64,000 nt of DNA from positions 41,685 to 105,684 of the forward strand of contig JAFDED010000004.1 of the NCBI GenBank assembly GCA_019310535.1, given 5' to 3'. The position numbers and the translations under genes are program-made. This stretch comes from Deltaproteobacteria bacterium (GTDB lineage: Bacteria; Desulfobacterota; JAFDED01). Below the pieces are notes generated by a model, which worked only from the letters and a program-made list of their open reading frames with translations, was not told the DNA's origin and ran no database searches. How positions within the stretch are numbered: position 1 is the first letter of the stretch; each line of letters opens with the position of its first letter. This document shows, piece by piece, positions 27,347 through 35,079 of this stretch.

Positions 27347-28125
27347 GGCGCAAGAACCCACGAACAAAAAAAACACCCAATGAAGTGAAGTTCAGCGGCG
27401 CCGTGGCCCGCGAGCGCATCAAATCATGGGATTTTTCCAGACCTGCTCCGGAGGTCATAGCGCGATACATGAAGATTGATGATTTGACGTCCACCGTCTC
27501 CGACATCCTGGACAGAGAGGGGATACGCGGGGCGATTCCGGGCTCTGTATTACAGCCCATCATCCCGGGAAAGAAAATAGCCGGACCGGCTACGACAGCC
27601 CGGCATGGCCCTGAACGCAAAGAGGCCACCCGAATGGCGGTGGACAGGGATCGGGTGCGTCTCGGCATGCGCGATGTGCGCGAAGTTGCCCGGCCCGGTG
27701 ATGTGCTGGTTTATGACGGAGGCGGCCAGGCTGACGTTTCCAGCGGCGGCCACCTCGCCGCCCTCTTCTCTAAAGTTAAGGGTTTCGCCGGTTCCATATT
27801 CGATTGTGGTGTCCGCGACGTGGACGCCATCCGAGAGTTAGACTACCCCACCTGGGCCAGGGGAGTGACACCCATCACAGGGAAATATCGCTTCGAAACT
27901 CTGGAGATCAACGGCCCCGTAGTAATTGCCGGAGTGCAGGTTCTACCGGGAGACCTTATACTGGCTGACACCAGCGGTGTAGTAGTGGTACCGCGCGAAA
28001 AAATAGAAGACGTCCTGATCATGGCCGAAGAGGCCGCTACCAAAGAAGATGAGCTCATGAAGGCCATCCGCCGGGGAGCTTCCTTGGAGGAGCTCAACAA
28101 GATACTTTCCATGGAACGATGGTAG
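27343..28125 (+). CDS. RraA-like protein (HMG/CHA aldolase-type fold)
   Basis: 260 residues from ATG 27343, six bases after GAGGGG; overlaps the preceding stop by four bases. The RraA fold is shown by TSTVSDILDREGIRGAIPG near residue 45, GPATTARHG, GDVLVYDGGGQADVSSGGHLAA and the aldolase motif G-x(~20)-R-D in GSIFDCGVRDVDAI, with DTSGVVVVPREK at the end. Aldolase members cleave 4-hydroxy-4-methyl-2-oxoglutarate or decarboxylate oxaloacetate with Mg2+; RraA itself inhibits RNase E but lacks the acidic residue after RD. Here that residue is present, favouring an enzyme. A basic N-terminal extension of about 20 residues is unusual. Confidence 0.82.
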   Translation: MRRKNPRTKKTPNEVKFSGAVARERIKSWDFSRPAPEVIARYMKIDDLTSTVSDILDREGIRGAIPGSVLQPIIPGKKIAGPATTARHGPERKEATRMAVDRDRVRLGMRDVREVARPGDVLVYDGGGQADVSSGGHLAALFSKVKGFAGSIFDCGVRDVDAIRELDYPTWARGVTPITGKYRFETLEINGPVVIAGVQVLPGDLILADTSGVVVVPREKIEDVLIMAEEAATKEDELMKAIRRGASLEELNKILSMERW

Positions 28126-28167
28126 CGGGCGTTTATTGAGAGGCGGACGGGGTTTATTTCCGCCCGC
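28125..28167. repeat. Palindromic element after the RraA-like gene
   Basis: GCGGGCG (28125-28131) pairs with CGCCCGC (28161-28167), and GGCGGA (28142-28147) with TCCGCC (28159-28164). The core GGGGTTTATTTCCGCCC resembles the elements near 57098-57168 and 58481. It overlaps the end of the RraA-like gene and precedes korD. Confidence 0.6.
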
Positions 28168-28219
28168 TCGTAGTTTAAGTCTGCAAGCGATATGGAAAAA
28201 ATAACCGGGATTAGCTGCA

Positions 28220-28444
28220 ATGGAGTCAATTGAAAAAACTGATTATAAACGGGTTGAAGTGAGTGTCCGCCATAAATGGTGCAAACAGTGCGGAATCTGC
28301 ATAGAGTTTTGCCCCGGAAATGTCTATGACCTGGGTGAGCTTGGTAAACCAGATCCAGTGCGGCCCGAGCTGTGTACGGTTTGTCGCATGTGCGAGATAC
28401 GCTGCCCCGAGTTTGCCATCACTGTTGACGTTCAGGAGGAATAG
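28220..28444 (+). CDS. korD: 2-oxoacid:ferredoxin oxidoreductase delta subunit (2[4Fe-4S] ferredoxin)
   Basis: 74 residues. Two cluster motifs, CKQCGICIEFCP and CTVCRMCEIRCPE, mark an 8Fe ferredoxin of the KorD/PorD type. It passes electrons from the thiamine-diphosphate site to free ferredoxin. It is the first of four genes in D-A-B-C order; korA begins three bases after its stop, with its GGAGG inside the korD 3' end. The short N-terminus (KTDYKRVEVSVRHKWC) is usual for 2-oxoglutarate-type complexes. Confidence 0.93.
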   Translation: MESIEKTDYKRVEVSVRHKWCKQCGICIEFCPGNVYDLGELGKPDPVRPELCTVCRMCEIRCPEFAITVDVQEE

Positions 28445-28446
28445 AA

Positions 28447-29577
28447 ATGGAGGATGGCGGAGTAGTCAGGTTCATGGAAGGCAACGAGGCCGTGGTGGAG
28501 GGAGCCGTCGCTGCAGGAGTTCGCTTTTTCGCAGGCTACCCCATAACGCCTGCCACTGAGATCGCGGAGCATATGTCTATCCGAATGCCCCAGGTGGGCG
28601 GTACATTCATGCAGATGGAAGACGAACTGGCCAGTCTGGCAGCAGTCATCGGGGCCTCAGTGGGCGGGGTGAAGTCCATGGATGCCACCAGCGGGCCGGG
28701 TATTTCGCTGAAGAACGAGAATATCGGCTTTGCCGTGGCAGCAGAGATACCCTGTGTCATCATCAATGTGCAGCGCACAGGTCCGGGGATCGGCTCTGTA
28801 ACCATGGCCCAGCAGGATTTAATGCAGGCACGGTGGGGGTCCCATGGTGATTATACCGTCATTGCTCTGGCTCCTGCCTCAGTGCAGGAATGTTACGATC
28901 TGACCATTCGGGCCGTGAACCTCTCCGAGCGGTTTCGAACCCCGGTGATCCTGCTGCTGGACACCTTTCTGGGCCACTTGAGCGAGCGGGTGGTCCTGGA
29001 AACACCGAAAGAAATCATCGATCGGCCAAGACCTACGGTGCCTCCTGAAAAGTACTTGACGTTTGATGCGGAAGGGGATGAGATTCCGCGCATGGCAGAT
29101 TTCGGCGGGCCGTACAGGTCAAAAATTATCGGTAACATGCACAACAAGGCAGGGGGATACACCCGGAGCCCGGAGATATTCGAGGCCCTGATCCGTCGAT
29201 GGCAAGGTAAGGTCTTGGCGCGCAGAAACGAATACACTGATGTGGAGCGATTTATGATTGAGGATGCACGGGTTGCCGTGATCACCTGGGGCACAACCGC
29301 GCGCTCGGCAAAGCGGGCTATCCGCATTGCCCGTGAAGAGGGAATCCCTGTGGGACTGTTCCGGCCGCGAACGGTTTGGCCCTTCCCTGGCCGGGAAGTA
29401 GAGGATCTTTCCGGGCGGGTCGGCCAGATCGTGGTGCCGGAGATGAACCTGGGGCAGATGTACATCGAGGTGGATCGCTGGAGCCGAGGCCGATGTGGGG
29501 TTCACCCTGTGAATCAAGTGGATGGACAGGCAATACTGCCTGCTCGGATTCTGGAAAAGATCAAGGAGGTGGCTTAA
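28447..29577 (+). CDS. korA: 2-oxoacid:ferredoxin oxidoreductase alpha subunit
   Basis: 376 residues. The pyrimidine-binding domain begins GNEAVVEGAVAAGVRFFAGYPITPATEIAEH, with MEDELASLAAVIGAS and TSGPGISLKNENIGFA, all typical of KorA; the transketolase C-terminal-like domain follows (ARVAVITWGTTARSAKRAI, PEMNLGQMYIEVDR). The complex oxidatively decarboxylates a 2-oxoacid to acyl-CoA and reduces ferredoxin. Length and order match 2-oxoglutarate- or branched 2-oxoacid-type enzymes rather than pyruvate enzymes; the exact acid cannot be told. The stop shares a base with the korB start. Confidence 0.93.
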   Translation: MEDGGVVRFMEGNEAVVEGAVAAGVRFFAGYPITPATEIAEHMSIRMPQVGGTFMQMEDELASLAAVIGASVGGVKSMDATSGPGISLKNENIGFAVAAEIPCVIINVQRTGPGIGSVTMAQQDLMQARWGSHGDYTVIALAPASVQECYDLTIRAVNLSERFRTPVILLLDTFLGHLSERVVLETPKEIIDRPRPTVPPEKYLTFDAEGDEIPRMADFGGPYRSKIIGNMHNKAGGYTRSPEIFEALIRRWQGKVLARRNEYTDVERFMIEDARVAVITWGTTARSAKRAIRIAREEGIPVGLFRPRTVWPFPGREVEDLSGRVGQIVVPEMNLGQMYIEVDRWSRGRCGVHPVNQVDGQAILPARILEKIKEVA

Positions 29578-30428
29578 TGGCAAAGCTTAAGCCACATAGG
29601 GAGTTGCTCGGGAAGTATTTTACCCAGGAGGATTTGCCCACGGCATGGTGTCCCGGGTGTGGGTGCGGCATCGTGGCGCAGGCGCTGATCCGTGCCATGG
29701 ATGCGACGGGAATCCACCCGGACAAATTTGCTTTTATCACCGGCATCGGTTGCAACGGGTTCATTCCACGCTATCTGCTTTTTAACGAACTTCACGTCCT
29801 TCACGGCCGCGCGCCCGGCTACGGCACGGGGCTGAAAATGGCCCGTCCCGACCTTTCCGTCATTCTTGTTCAGGGAGACGGTGATCTGGCGGCCATAGGG
29901 GGAAATCACTTCATTCATGTTGCCAGGCGTAACATCGACCTGACGGCCATCGTCTCCAACAACTTCATTTATGGCCGGACAGGCGGCCAATTCGGACCCA
30001 CAACAGCTTATGGCGACCACGCAACCACAGCGCCATTCGGTCTGCCCGAACGTCCTTTCGACCTGTGCAGGCTCGCGGAGTCTGCCGGTGCCACATTCGT
30101 GGCGCGGGGAACGGTCTATCATGTCATCCCCCTGATCAATATGATTGAAAAGGCGATCCTTCACAAGGGCTTTTCCATGGTGGAGGTTATCACTCCGTGC
30201 CCTACCAATTACGGACGGCGCAACCCGGAGAAAACCGGTTCTACCGGCCCCGAGATGCTCAAGTGGATCAGGGATAATACCGTTTCTCTGTCCAGGGCCC
30301 GACAGATGAGCCCTGGTGAGTTGGAGGGGAAAATCATCTCCGGTATTTTTGTCGAGCGCGGTGATCCCGAGTATACAGATGAGTATGAGAAGATTCGGGA
30401 AAAAGCCCGGTCACTTGTATCTCGGTAA
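29577..30428 (+). CDS. korB: 2-oxoacid:ferredoxin oxidoreductase beta subunit
   Basis: 283 residues from ATG 29577, whose A is also the last base of the korA stop; GGAGG lies in the end of korA. WCPGCGCGIVAQALIRAMD near residue 23 holds conserved cysteines, and the thiamine diphosphate/Mg2+ motif is GDGDLAAIGG followed by SNNFIYGRTGGQ. ITPCPTNYGRRN near the C-terminus is characteristic of KorB. It carries the catalytic cofactor of the complex. Confidence 0.94.
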   Translation: MAKLKPHRELLGKYFTQEDLPTAWCPGCGCGIVAQALIRAMDATGIHPDKFAFITGIGCNGFIPRYLLFNELHVLHGRAPGYGTGLKMARPDLSVILVQGDGDLAAIGGNHFIHVARRNIDLTAIVSNNFIYGRTGGQFGPTTAYGDHATTAPFGLPERPFDLCRLAESAGATFVARGTVYHVIPLINMIEKAILHKGFSMVEVITPCPTNYGRRNPEKTGSTGPEMLKWIRDNTVSLSRARQMSPGELEGKIISGIFVERGDPEYTDEYEKIREKARSLVSR

Positions 30429-30480
30429 GGGGAAAAAATAAGCACGGCTGTTAAATAAGGTCAAAAAAGGAGAATGCGGA

Positions 30481-31035
30481 ATGATTCGGGAGATACGTTT
30501 CGCCGGGTCGGGTGGACAGGGAATACTGTTGGCAGGTAATGTGCTTGCGGAATCCGCTGCAGTATATGAGGGCCGCAATGTGGCCCGGAACACCGCGTAT
30601 GGGGGGCAGGTGAGGGGAGGAGCCAGCCGCTGCGAAGTGCTCATGGCTGACAATGACGAAGAGATAGATTTTCCTCAGGTTCTCTGTGCTGATGTGCTTG
30701 TTGCAATGAGTCCTGAGGCCGTGAAGGAATTTGCGCGCGAGGTCAAGGACGAGGGGCTTATCTTACTGGACGCCAGCCTGACGGGGGAAATGCCGGATGT
30801 GAGGGCCCGTGTGGTCGCCATTCCAGCCACAAAAATCGCTGACGAGGAGTTAGGACAAGTCCACGTTGCCAACATGGTCATTCTGGGTGCACTCCTGAGT
30901 CTGACCCATCTGGTGCCGCTGGAGAGTGCGGAAAAGGCCCTGATTGGCAAAGTACCCCCCCATACAGTGGAGCTTAACCTGAAGGCCTTCCGCCGGGGAG
31001 TCAAGGCCGCCCGGCAATTCGAGAGCGCTGCGTAA
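30481..31035 (+). CDS. korC: 2-oxoacid:ferredoxin oxidoreductase gamma subunit
   Basis: 184 residues with AAAAGGAG upstream. The N-terminus EIRFAGSGGQGILLAGNVLAE is the CoA-binding signature of the gamma domain, and ARNTAYGGQVRGGASRCEVL is also conserved. It binds CoA and accepts the acyl group. It follows korB after 52 bases and precedes a CoA-transferase-family gene by 12, so the acyl-CoA made here is probably the substrate of the next product. Confidence 0.94.
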   Translation: MIREIRFAGSGGQGILLAGNVLAESAAVYEGRNVARNTAYGGQVRGGASRCEVLMADNDEEIDFPQVLCADVLVAMSPEAVKEFAREVKDEGLILLDASLTGEMPDVRARVVAIPATKIADEELGQVHVANMVILGALLSLTHLVPLESAEKALIGKVPPHTVELNLKAFRRGVKAARQFESAA

Positions 31036-31047
31036 AGAGGTTAATCA

Positions 31048-32373
31048 ATGCCCGAACAGCCCCATGGTTCATGGAGAGACCATTATCGCTCCATACTTGC
31101 CGATCCCCAAGAGGCGGTGCGGCATGTGCAATCCGGACAGCGAATCTTCATGGAGACCAACTGTGCCGAGCCTTTATCTCTCATTGAAGCCATGATGGCG
31201 CGGCGGGGAAAACTCGAACAAGTGGAGATAGTCCAGGGCTTTTATCGCGACAAAGTTTGTCCTTACGCACAACCGGGAATGGAGGCCCATTTTCGGATCA
31301 CCGCCTTCCACGTTGGGCCGGCGGTCATGCCTGCGCTGCGAGCGGGTTTCTGTGACTACATACCGGTGCACCTTTCGGAGATTCCCCGTTTGTGTGAGCC
31401 ATCCGGTCCTTTGCCTATAGACGTTGCGCTGGTTCAACTCTCACCCCCGGACGATGAAGGTTATTGCAGCTTCGGCATAGCGGTAAACTTCACGAAGCCT
31501 ATCGTGGAGAATGCCCGGTGTATCGTCGCGGAAATCAACGACTGCATGCCCTACGTGTTTGGAGATACTACCATACACGTGTCCCGGCTTGCAGCTGCGG
31601 TGGAGGTTTCGCGGCCTCTGGTGGAACTTCCTCCCGCCAACATAAATGATGAGGCAAAAGCTATCGCCGAGCAGATAGCTCCCCTCATCCCTCACGGGGC
31701 AACCCTTCAGATCGGAATCGGTTCGGTACCGGATGCAGTGCTGGCCCTGCTGAGAGATCATCATGACCTGGGCATCCATTCAGGACAGATCGGCGATACG
31801 GTGGTGGAAATGATCCAGGCGGGAGTCATCACCAATGCCCGTAAATCCTTTGACAAGGGTGTAACTGTCTCATGTATGGCCATGGGGACCAATGATGGGG
31901 TTTATCGCTTCATTCACCGAAACACGGCGGTGGCTTTTCACCCCGTGGCCTACACGCATGACCCGTGCATTGTCGGACGAATCGACAATTTTATCACCCT
32001 GGCATCGGCGGTTGAGATTGATTTAACCGGTCAGGTAAACGCAGAAATGGTACGGGGTGAGCAAATCAGCGGTCTGGGAGGGTCCCAGGACTACTTGCGG
32101 GCGTCATCCCGCTCGTCGGGAGGGAAGGCCATCCTGGCGATGACCTCCACGGCTGGCCGGGGGAAGTTCTCACGCATTGTCCCGAGTCTTCCTCATGGTG
32201 TATCGGTATCTTCGCCGCGTGGGGACGTCCATTATGTGGTCACCGAGTACGGCATCGTAAATCTCCGGGGCCGAACGTTAGGCCAGCGGGCACGAGCCCT
32301 GGTGGAGATCGCCCACCCGCGTTTCCGCGATGAATTGCGGGGCGCGATCATGGAGATGAAGCTTGGATGCTGA
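31048..32373 (+). CDS. Acetyl-CoA hydrolase/CoA-transferase family protein, catalytic Glu replaced
   Basis: 441 residues, family I CoA-transferase fold. Recognisable parts are VDVALVQLSPPDDEGYCSFG-like IDVALVQLSPPDDEGYC, LQIGIGSVPDAVL, EQISGLGGSQDYLRAS and VVTEYGIVNLRGRTLGQRA. Relatives such as 4-hydroxybutyrate CoA-transferase move CoA between acids through a glutamyl-CoA thioester; the Glu normally lies in an HTE/HSE motif. Here the segment reads GIHSGQIGD with Gly246 at that place, so ordinary ping-pong transfer is doubtful. It could act as a hydrolase, use another residue, or serve a regulatory role. It closes the 9.3-32.4 kb catabolic run. Confidence 0.87.
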   Translation: MPEQPHGSWRDHYRSILADPQEAVRHVQSGQRIFMETNCAEPLSLIEAMMARRGKLEQVEIVQGFYRDKVCPYAQPGMEAHFRITAFHVGPAVMPALRAGFCDYIPVHLSEIPRLCEPSGPLPIDVALVQLSPPDDEGYCSFGIAVNFTKPIVENARCIVAEINDCMPYVFGDTTIHVSRLAAAVEVSRPLVELPPANINDEAKAIAEQIAPLIPHGATLQIGIGSVPDAVLALLRDHHDLGIHSGQIGDTVVEMIQAGVITNARKSFDKGVTVSCMAMGTNDGVYRFIHRNTAVAFHPVAYTHDPCIVGRIDNFITLASAVEIDLTGQVNAEMVRGEQISGLGGSQDYLRASSRSSGGKAILAMTSTAGRGKFSRIVPSLPHGVSVSSPRGDVHYVVTEYGIVNLRGRTLGQRARALVEIAHPRFRDELRGAIMEMKLGC

Positions 32374-32426
32374 AACTCCTGACAAACCATCAGGGGATAT
32401 CGAACAAGCTTCCTCAAATATTTTTC

Positions 32427-32458
32427 TTGACAAGCTTCATACTGATATGTCATATAAT
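32427..32458 (+). promoter_or_regulatory. Candidate promoter of the ilv leader
   Basis: A perfect TTGACA (32427-32432) and a perfect TATAAT (32453-32458) are both present but 20 bases apart, longer than the ideal 17. An AT-rich flank supports promoter function; the spacing may mean weak or activated transcription. Confidence 0.5.
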
Positions 32459-32495
32459 AATTGGAAATAATATCAATTAATAGGATTTGATAGAG

Positions 32496-32606
32496 ATGGC
32501 GTCTCCCACAAACCGTATCCCGATGAAACATGAGAGAGTCGAGTCAGTACTATTGGTAGTATTGGTACGGTACCCATACGGGATGGCTGAGGCAGGGGAC
32601 CCATGA
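32496..32606 (+). CDS. ilv leader peptide, Val/Leu-rich
   Basis: 36 codons from ATG 32496 (AGGA ten bases upstream) or 27 from ATG 32523 in the same frame. Residues 18-24 are VLLVVLV, coded GTA-CTA-TTG-GTA-GTA-TTG-GTA (32547-32567). Such a run of valine and leucine codons ahead of acetolactate synthase genes is the hallmark of a leader peptide that senses charged tRNA(Val) and tRNA(Leu). A ribosome stalled there would leave 32581-32587 free to pair with 32640-32646 and block the terminator; one that reaches the TGA at 32604 would cover it. Confidence 0.72.
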   Translation: MASPTNRIPMKHERVESVLLVVLVRYPYGMAEAGDP

Positions 32607-32637
32607 GCCGATAATTTCCCATCAATAGTTATTCAGC

Positions 32638-32676
32638 CCGCCATCCAGCGACCAGCAGGATGGCGGTTTTGCTTTT
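32638..32676 (+). terminator. Attenuator terminator of ilvBN
   Basis: CCGCCATCC (32638-32646) pairs perfectly with GGATGGCGG (32658-32666), an 11-base loop, then TTTTGCTTTT. It lies 32 bases after the leader stop and 120 bases before ilvB, in the right place for an attenuator. Confidence 0.8.
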
Positions 32677-32798
32677 ACGGGTAATTTCTTTGGCGGGAGG
32701 ATTGATAGGTTTCATGTCAAAGAGGGGGCCGCTTATATAAGGTGCATTTCTCTGTGCATACCTCAGGGCCTTTTCAAGTTGACTAAGGGAGGTAAAGG

Positions 32799-34472
32799 TT
32801 GAGCGCGGCTAAAAAAGAAAAAATATCAAGTGCGCGTGCAGCAATTCGTGTCCTTGAAAGCGAAGGGGTGGAAGTTGTTTTCGGTTATCCGGGTGGTGCT
32901 ATTTTGCCGTTTTACGATGAGTTGAGGACATCATCCATTCGCCACATCATGGTGCGCCACGAGCAAGGCGCCGCGCACATGGCCGACGGGTACGCGCGGA
33001 GTACCGGCGGAGTGGGGGTTTGCGTCGCCACCAGCGGGCCGGGCGCAACCAATCTGGTAACGGGCATTGCCACGGCGTACATGGACTCTTCATCTGTAAT
33101 AGCCATTACTGGACAGGTGTCGCGAAATTTAATCGGCAACGATGCCTTCCAGGAAGTTGACATCACGGGCATCACCATACCCGTTACCAAACATAACTAC
33201 CTCGTATCCGATGCTCGAGATATCCCGCGCGTCTTCCGGGAGGCGTTTCATCTGGCCCGCACCGGACGGAAGGGCCCGGTACTGGTGGACATTCCAAAGG
33301 ATGTGCTGCTTGAGCAAATAGCTTTTCAGGAGCCTGGCACAATTAACATGGAGGGGTATCGGCCCAATATTCAGGGCCATAAGCGGCAGATCCTGAAGGC
33401 GGCGGAAGCTATCCGATGCGCAAAACAGCCCGTGATCATTGCGGGAGGCGGAGTCTTATCGGTTGAAGCTTCCGATGAGTTGCTGGCAATTGCGGAGAAG
33501 GCCGGCATCCCGGTGGCCACCACGCTCATGGGGAAAGGTGCATTCCCGGGGGAACATCCGCTGAGCCTTGGGATGACAGGCTATCATGGTACTCGATACG
33601 CCAATTACGCGGTCCAGAATGCCGACCTGATCCTGGCCCTTGGAGTCCGTTTTGGAGATCGCACCACCGGCCCTCTGAATACCTTTGCACAGCATGCCCG
33701 TATTATACACGTAGACATAGACCCTGCAGAGATCGGCAAGAATATCAGACCGTCCATCCCCATCCAGGGGGATATTAAGCAGATTCTGACACAACTGCTT
33801 GAAGGGGTCTCTCCGGGAAATTACGACGAATGGCGCCGTCGCATTGATCAATGGAAGGCTGAACACCCGCTGTGTTACAACGGCGGCAATGATAAGCTGC
33901 GTACTCCGTACATTATAGAGGAACTCCAACGGATGGCAGGAGACTGGATCGTGGTGACCGAAGTGGGTCGCCACCAAATCTGGGCCTCCCATTATTTCCG
34001 CAAGGCGGCCCCCCGGCGGTTTATAACATCCGGCGGATTGGGCACCATGGGATTCGGCCTGCCCGCCGCCATCGGCGCCGCAGTTGGAAATCCTGGGAAA
34101 ACAGTGGTCAACATCGCTGGCGACGGTAGTTTCATGATGACCTGCCAGCAGTTGATGGTCGCCTCTGAACTGGAACTCCCGGTGGTGACGCTCATTATGG
34201 ACGACCGATGCCTGGGCATGATTCGTCAGCTCCAGGAAGTTTTTTATGATGGACGGGTCTATTCTGCCGAGCTGCCGGGTTGCGTGGATTTTGTTCAATT
34301 GGCTTCAGCCATGGGGGCTCGAGCGATCAAGGTGGAACGGCGAGATGAAGTGGTTCCCGCGTTGAAGAAGGCTTTCAGCGGACGGGGACCCTGTGTGGTT
34401 GATTTCTCGGTGACAGCGGATGAGTTGGTTCTCCCCATGGTCAAGGGGAACTCACTGGAGGAGTTTATCTGA
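32799..34472 (+). CDS. ilvB: Acetolactate synthase large subunit
   Basis: 557 residues from a TTG start (GGGAGG six bases before). It condenses two pyruvates, or pyruvate with 2-oxobutyrate, in the first common step of Val, Leu and Ile synthesis, with thiamine diphosphate and FAD. Glu55 in VRHEQGAAHMADGYAR is the cofactor-activating glutamate; GDVSRN-like TGQVSRNLIGNDAFQEVD and GDRTTGPLNTFA are typical. The metal-binding motif starts GDG at 441-443, but the usual Asn-Asn reads Asp468-Asp469 (IMDDRCLGMIRQLQ), a noteworthy change. The stop overlaps the ilvN start, and an attenuator precedes the gene. Confidence 0.94.
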   Translation: MSAAKKEKISSARAAIRVLESEGVEVVFGYPGGAILPFYDELRTSSIRHIMVRHEQGAAHMADGYARSTGGVGVCVATSGPGATNLVTGIATAYMDSSSVIAITGQVSRNLIGNDAFQEVDITGITIPVTKHNYLVSDARDIPRVFREAFHLARTGRKGPVLVDIPKDVLLEQIAFQEPGTINMEGYRPNIQGHKRQILKAAEAIRCAKQPVIIAGGGVLSVEASDELLAIAEKAGIPVATTLMGKGAFPGEHPLSLGMTGYHGTRYANYAVQNADLILALGVRFGDRTTGPLNTFAQHARIIHVDIDPAEIGKNIRPSIPIQGDIKQILTQLLEGVSPGNYDEWRRRIDQWKAEHPLCYNGGNDKLRTPYIIEELQRMAGDWIVVTEVGRHQIWASHYFRKAAPRRFITSGGLGTMGFGLPAAIGAAVGNPGKTVVNIAGDGSFMMTCQQLMVASELELPVVTLIMDDRCLGMIRQLQEVFYDGRVYSAELPGCVDFVQLASAMGARAIKVERRDEVVPALKKAFSGRGPCVVDFSVTADELVLPMVKGNSLEEFI

Positions 34473-34957
34473 TGCAGCATACCATTTCGATCCTGGTGGA
34501 GGACAAGCCAGGGGTGCTCATGCGCATCTCAGGCCTGTTCGCCCGCAGGGGTTTCAACATCGAGAGCCTGACCGTAGGCAAAACAGCCCAACCGGGGAAA
34601 AGCAGGTTCACGATTGTGGTCAATGGCGACGATCGAGTGCTGGAACAGGTTCGCAAGCAGCTTCAAAAACTTATTCACGTTCTTAAAGCAAGGAACCTGA
34701 AGCCTGGTGATGCTTTCCATCGTGAGTACGCCCTGCTCAAGGTGGCGGCATCAGAGGGCAAGATGGACCGCATCATTCAGGTTGTGGCGGGACTGCAGGG
34801 GAAAATCGTGGAAGCCTCCGATGGCATGTGCACCGTGGAGTTTACCGGAAACGAGCGAACTATTGACAGCGCGTTCAACCTGTTGAGACCTTTTGGGATA
34901 CATGAATCTATCCGTACCGGCAAGATCGCTATGCTGAAAGGGAAGGCCACCCTGTAA
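34472..34957 (+). CDS. ilvN: Acetolactate synthase small (regulatory) subunit
   Basis: 161 residues, the standard length for the single-ACT-repeat form. The ACT domain opens HTISILVEDKPGVLMRISGLFARRGFNIESL, the site of valine feedback binding, and the C-terminal domain (EYALLKVAA, EFTGNERTIDSAFNLL) completes the family pattern. It stimulates IlvB and makes it sensitive to valine. Its start overlaps the ilvB stop by one base. A nested hairpin follows at 34956-35000. Confidence 0.95.
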   Translation: MQHTISILVEDKPGVLMRISGLFARRGFNIESLTVGKTAQPGKSRFTIVVNGDDRVLEQVRKQLQKLIHVLKARNLKPGDAFHREYALLKVAASEGKMDRIIQVVAGLQGKIVEASDGMCTVEFTGNERTIDSAFNLLRPFGIHESIRTGKIAMLKGKATL

Positions 34958-35000
34958 AGGGGTTCATACTGCTTCGGTGCGAAGCGGGGCTGCGCCCTTT
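34956..35000 (+). terminator. Nested hairpin after ilvN
   Basis: AAAGGG at the ilvN stop pairs with CCCTTT (34995-35000), and inside it GCTTCG (34971-34976) pairs with CGAAGC (34980-34985). There is no long T-run, so it may be a processing or weak termination structure. Confidence 0.5.
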
Positions 35001-35079
35001 AGCAGAGCGCATTCCTTATTTCCCGCCTGTTTCAATGGCTGGCCGACGTTTTCACAATACGTGGAAAGGAGACAGCTCC

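Larger units (their letters stand above)
32374..32798 (+). promoter_or_regulatory. ilvBN leader region with transcription attenuator
   Basis: 425 bases without a large gene. It contains a promoter-like pair (32427-32458), a Val/Leu-rich leader ORF (32496-32606) and a terminator hairpin (32638-32676). GGATGGC at 32581-32587, inside the leader ORF, can pair with GCCATCC at 32640-32646, which is also the left arm of the terminator. That is the 2:3 versus 3:4 choice of amino-acid attenuators. An additional ATCCCG (32517-32522) with CGGGAT (32579-32584) could form the 1:2 stem. Confidence 0.75.
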
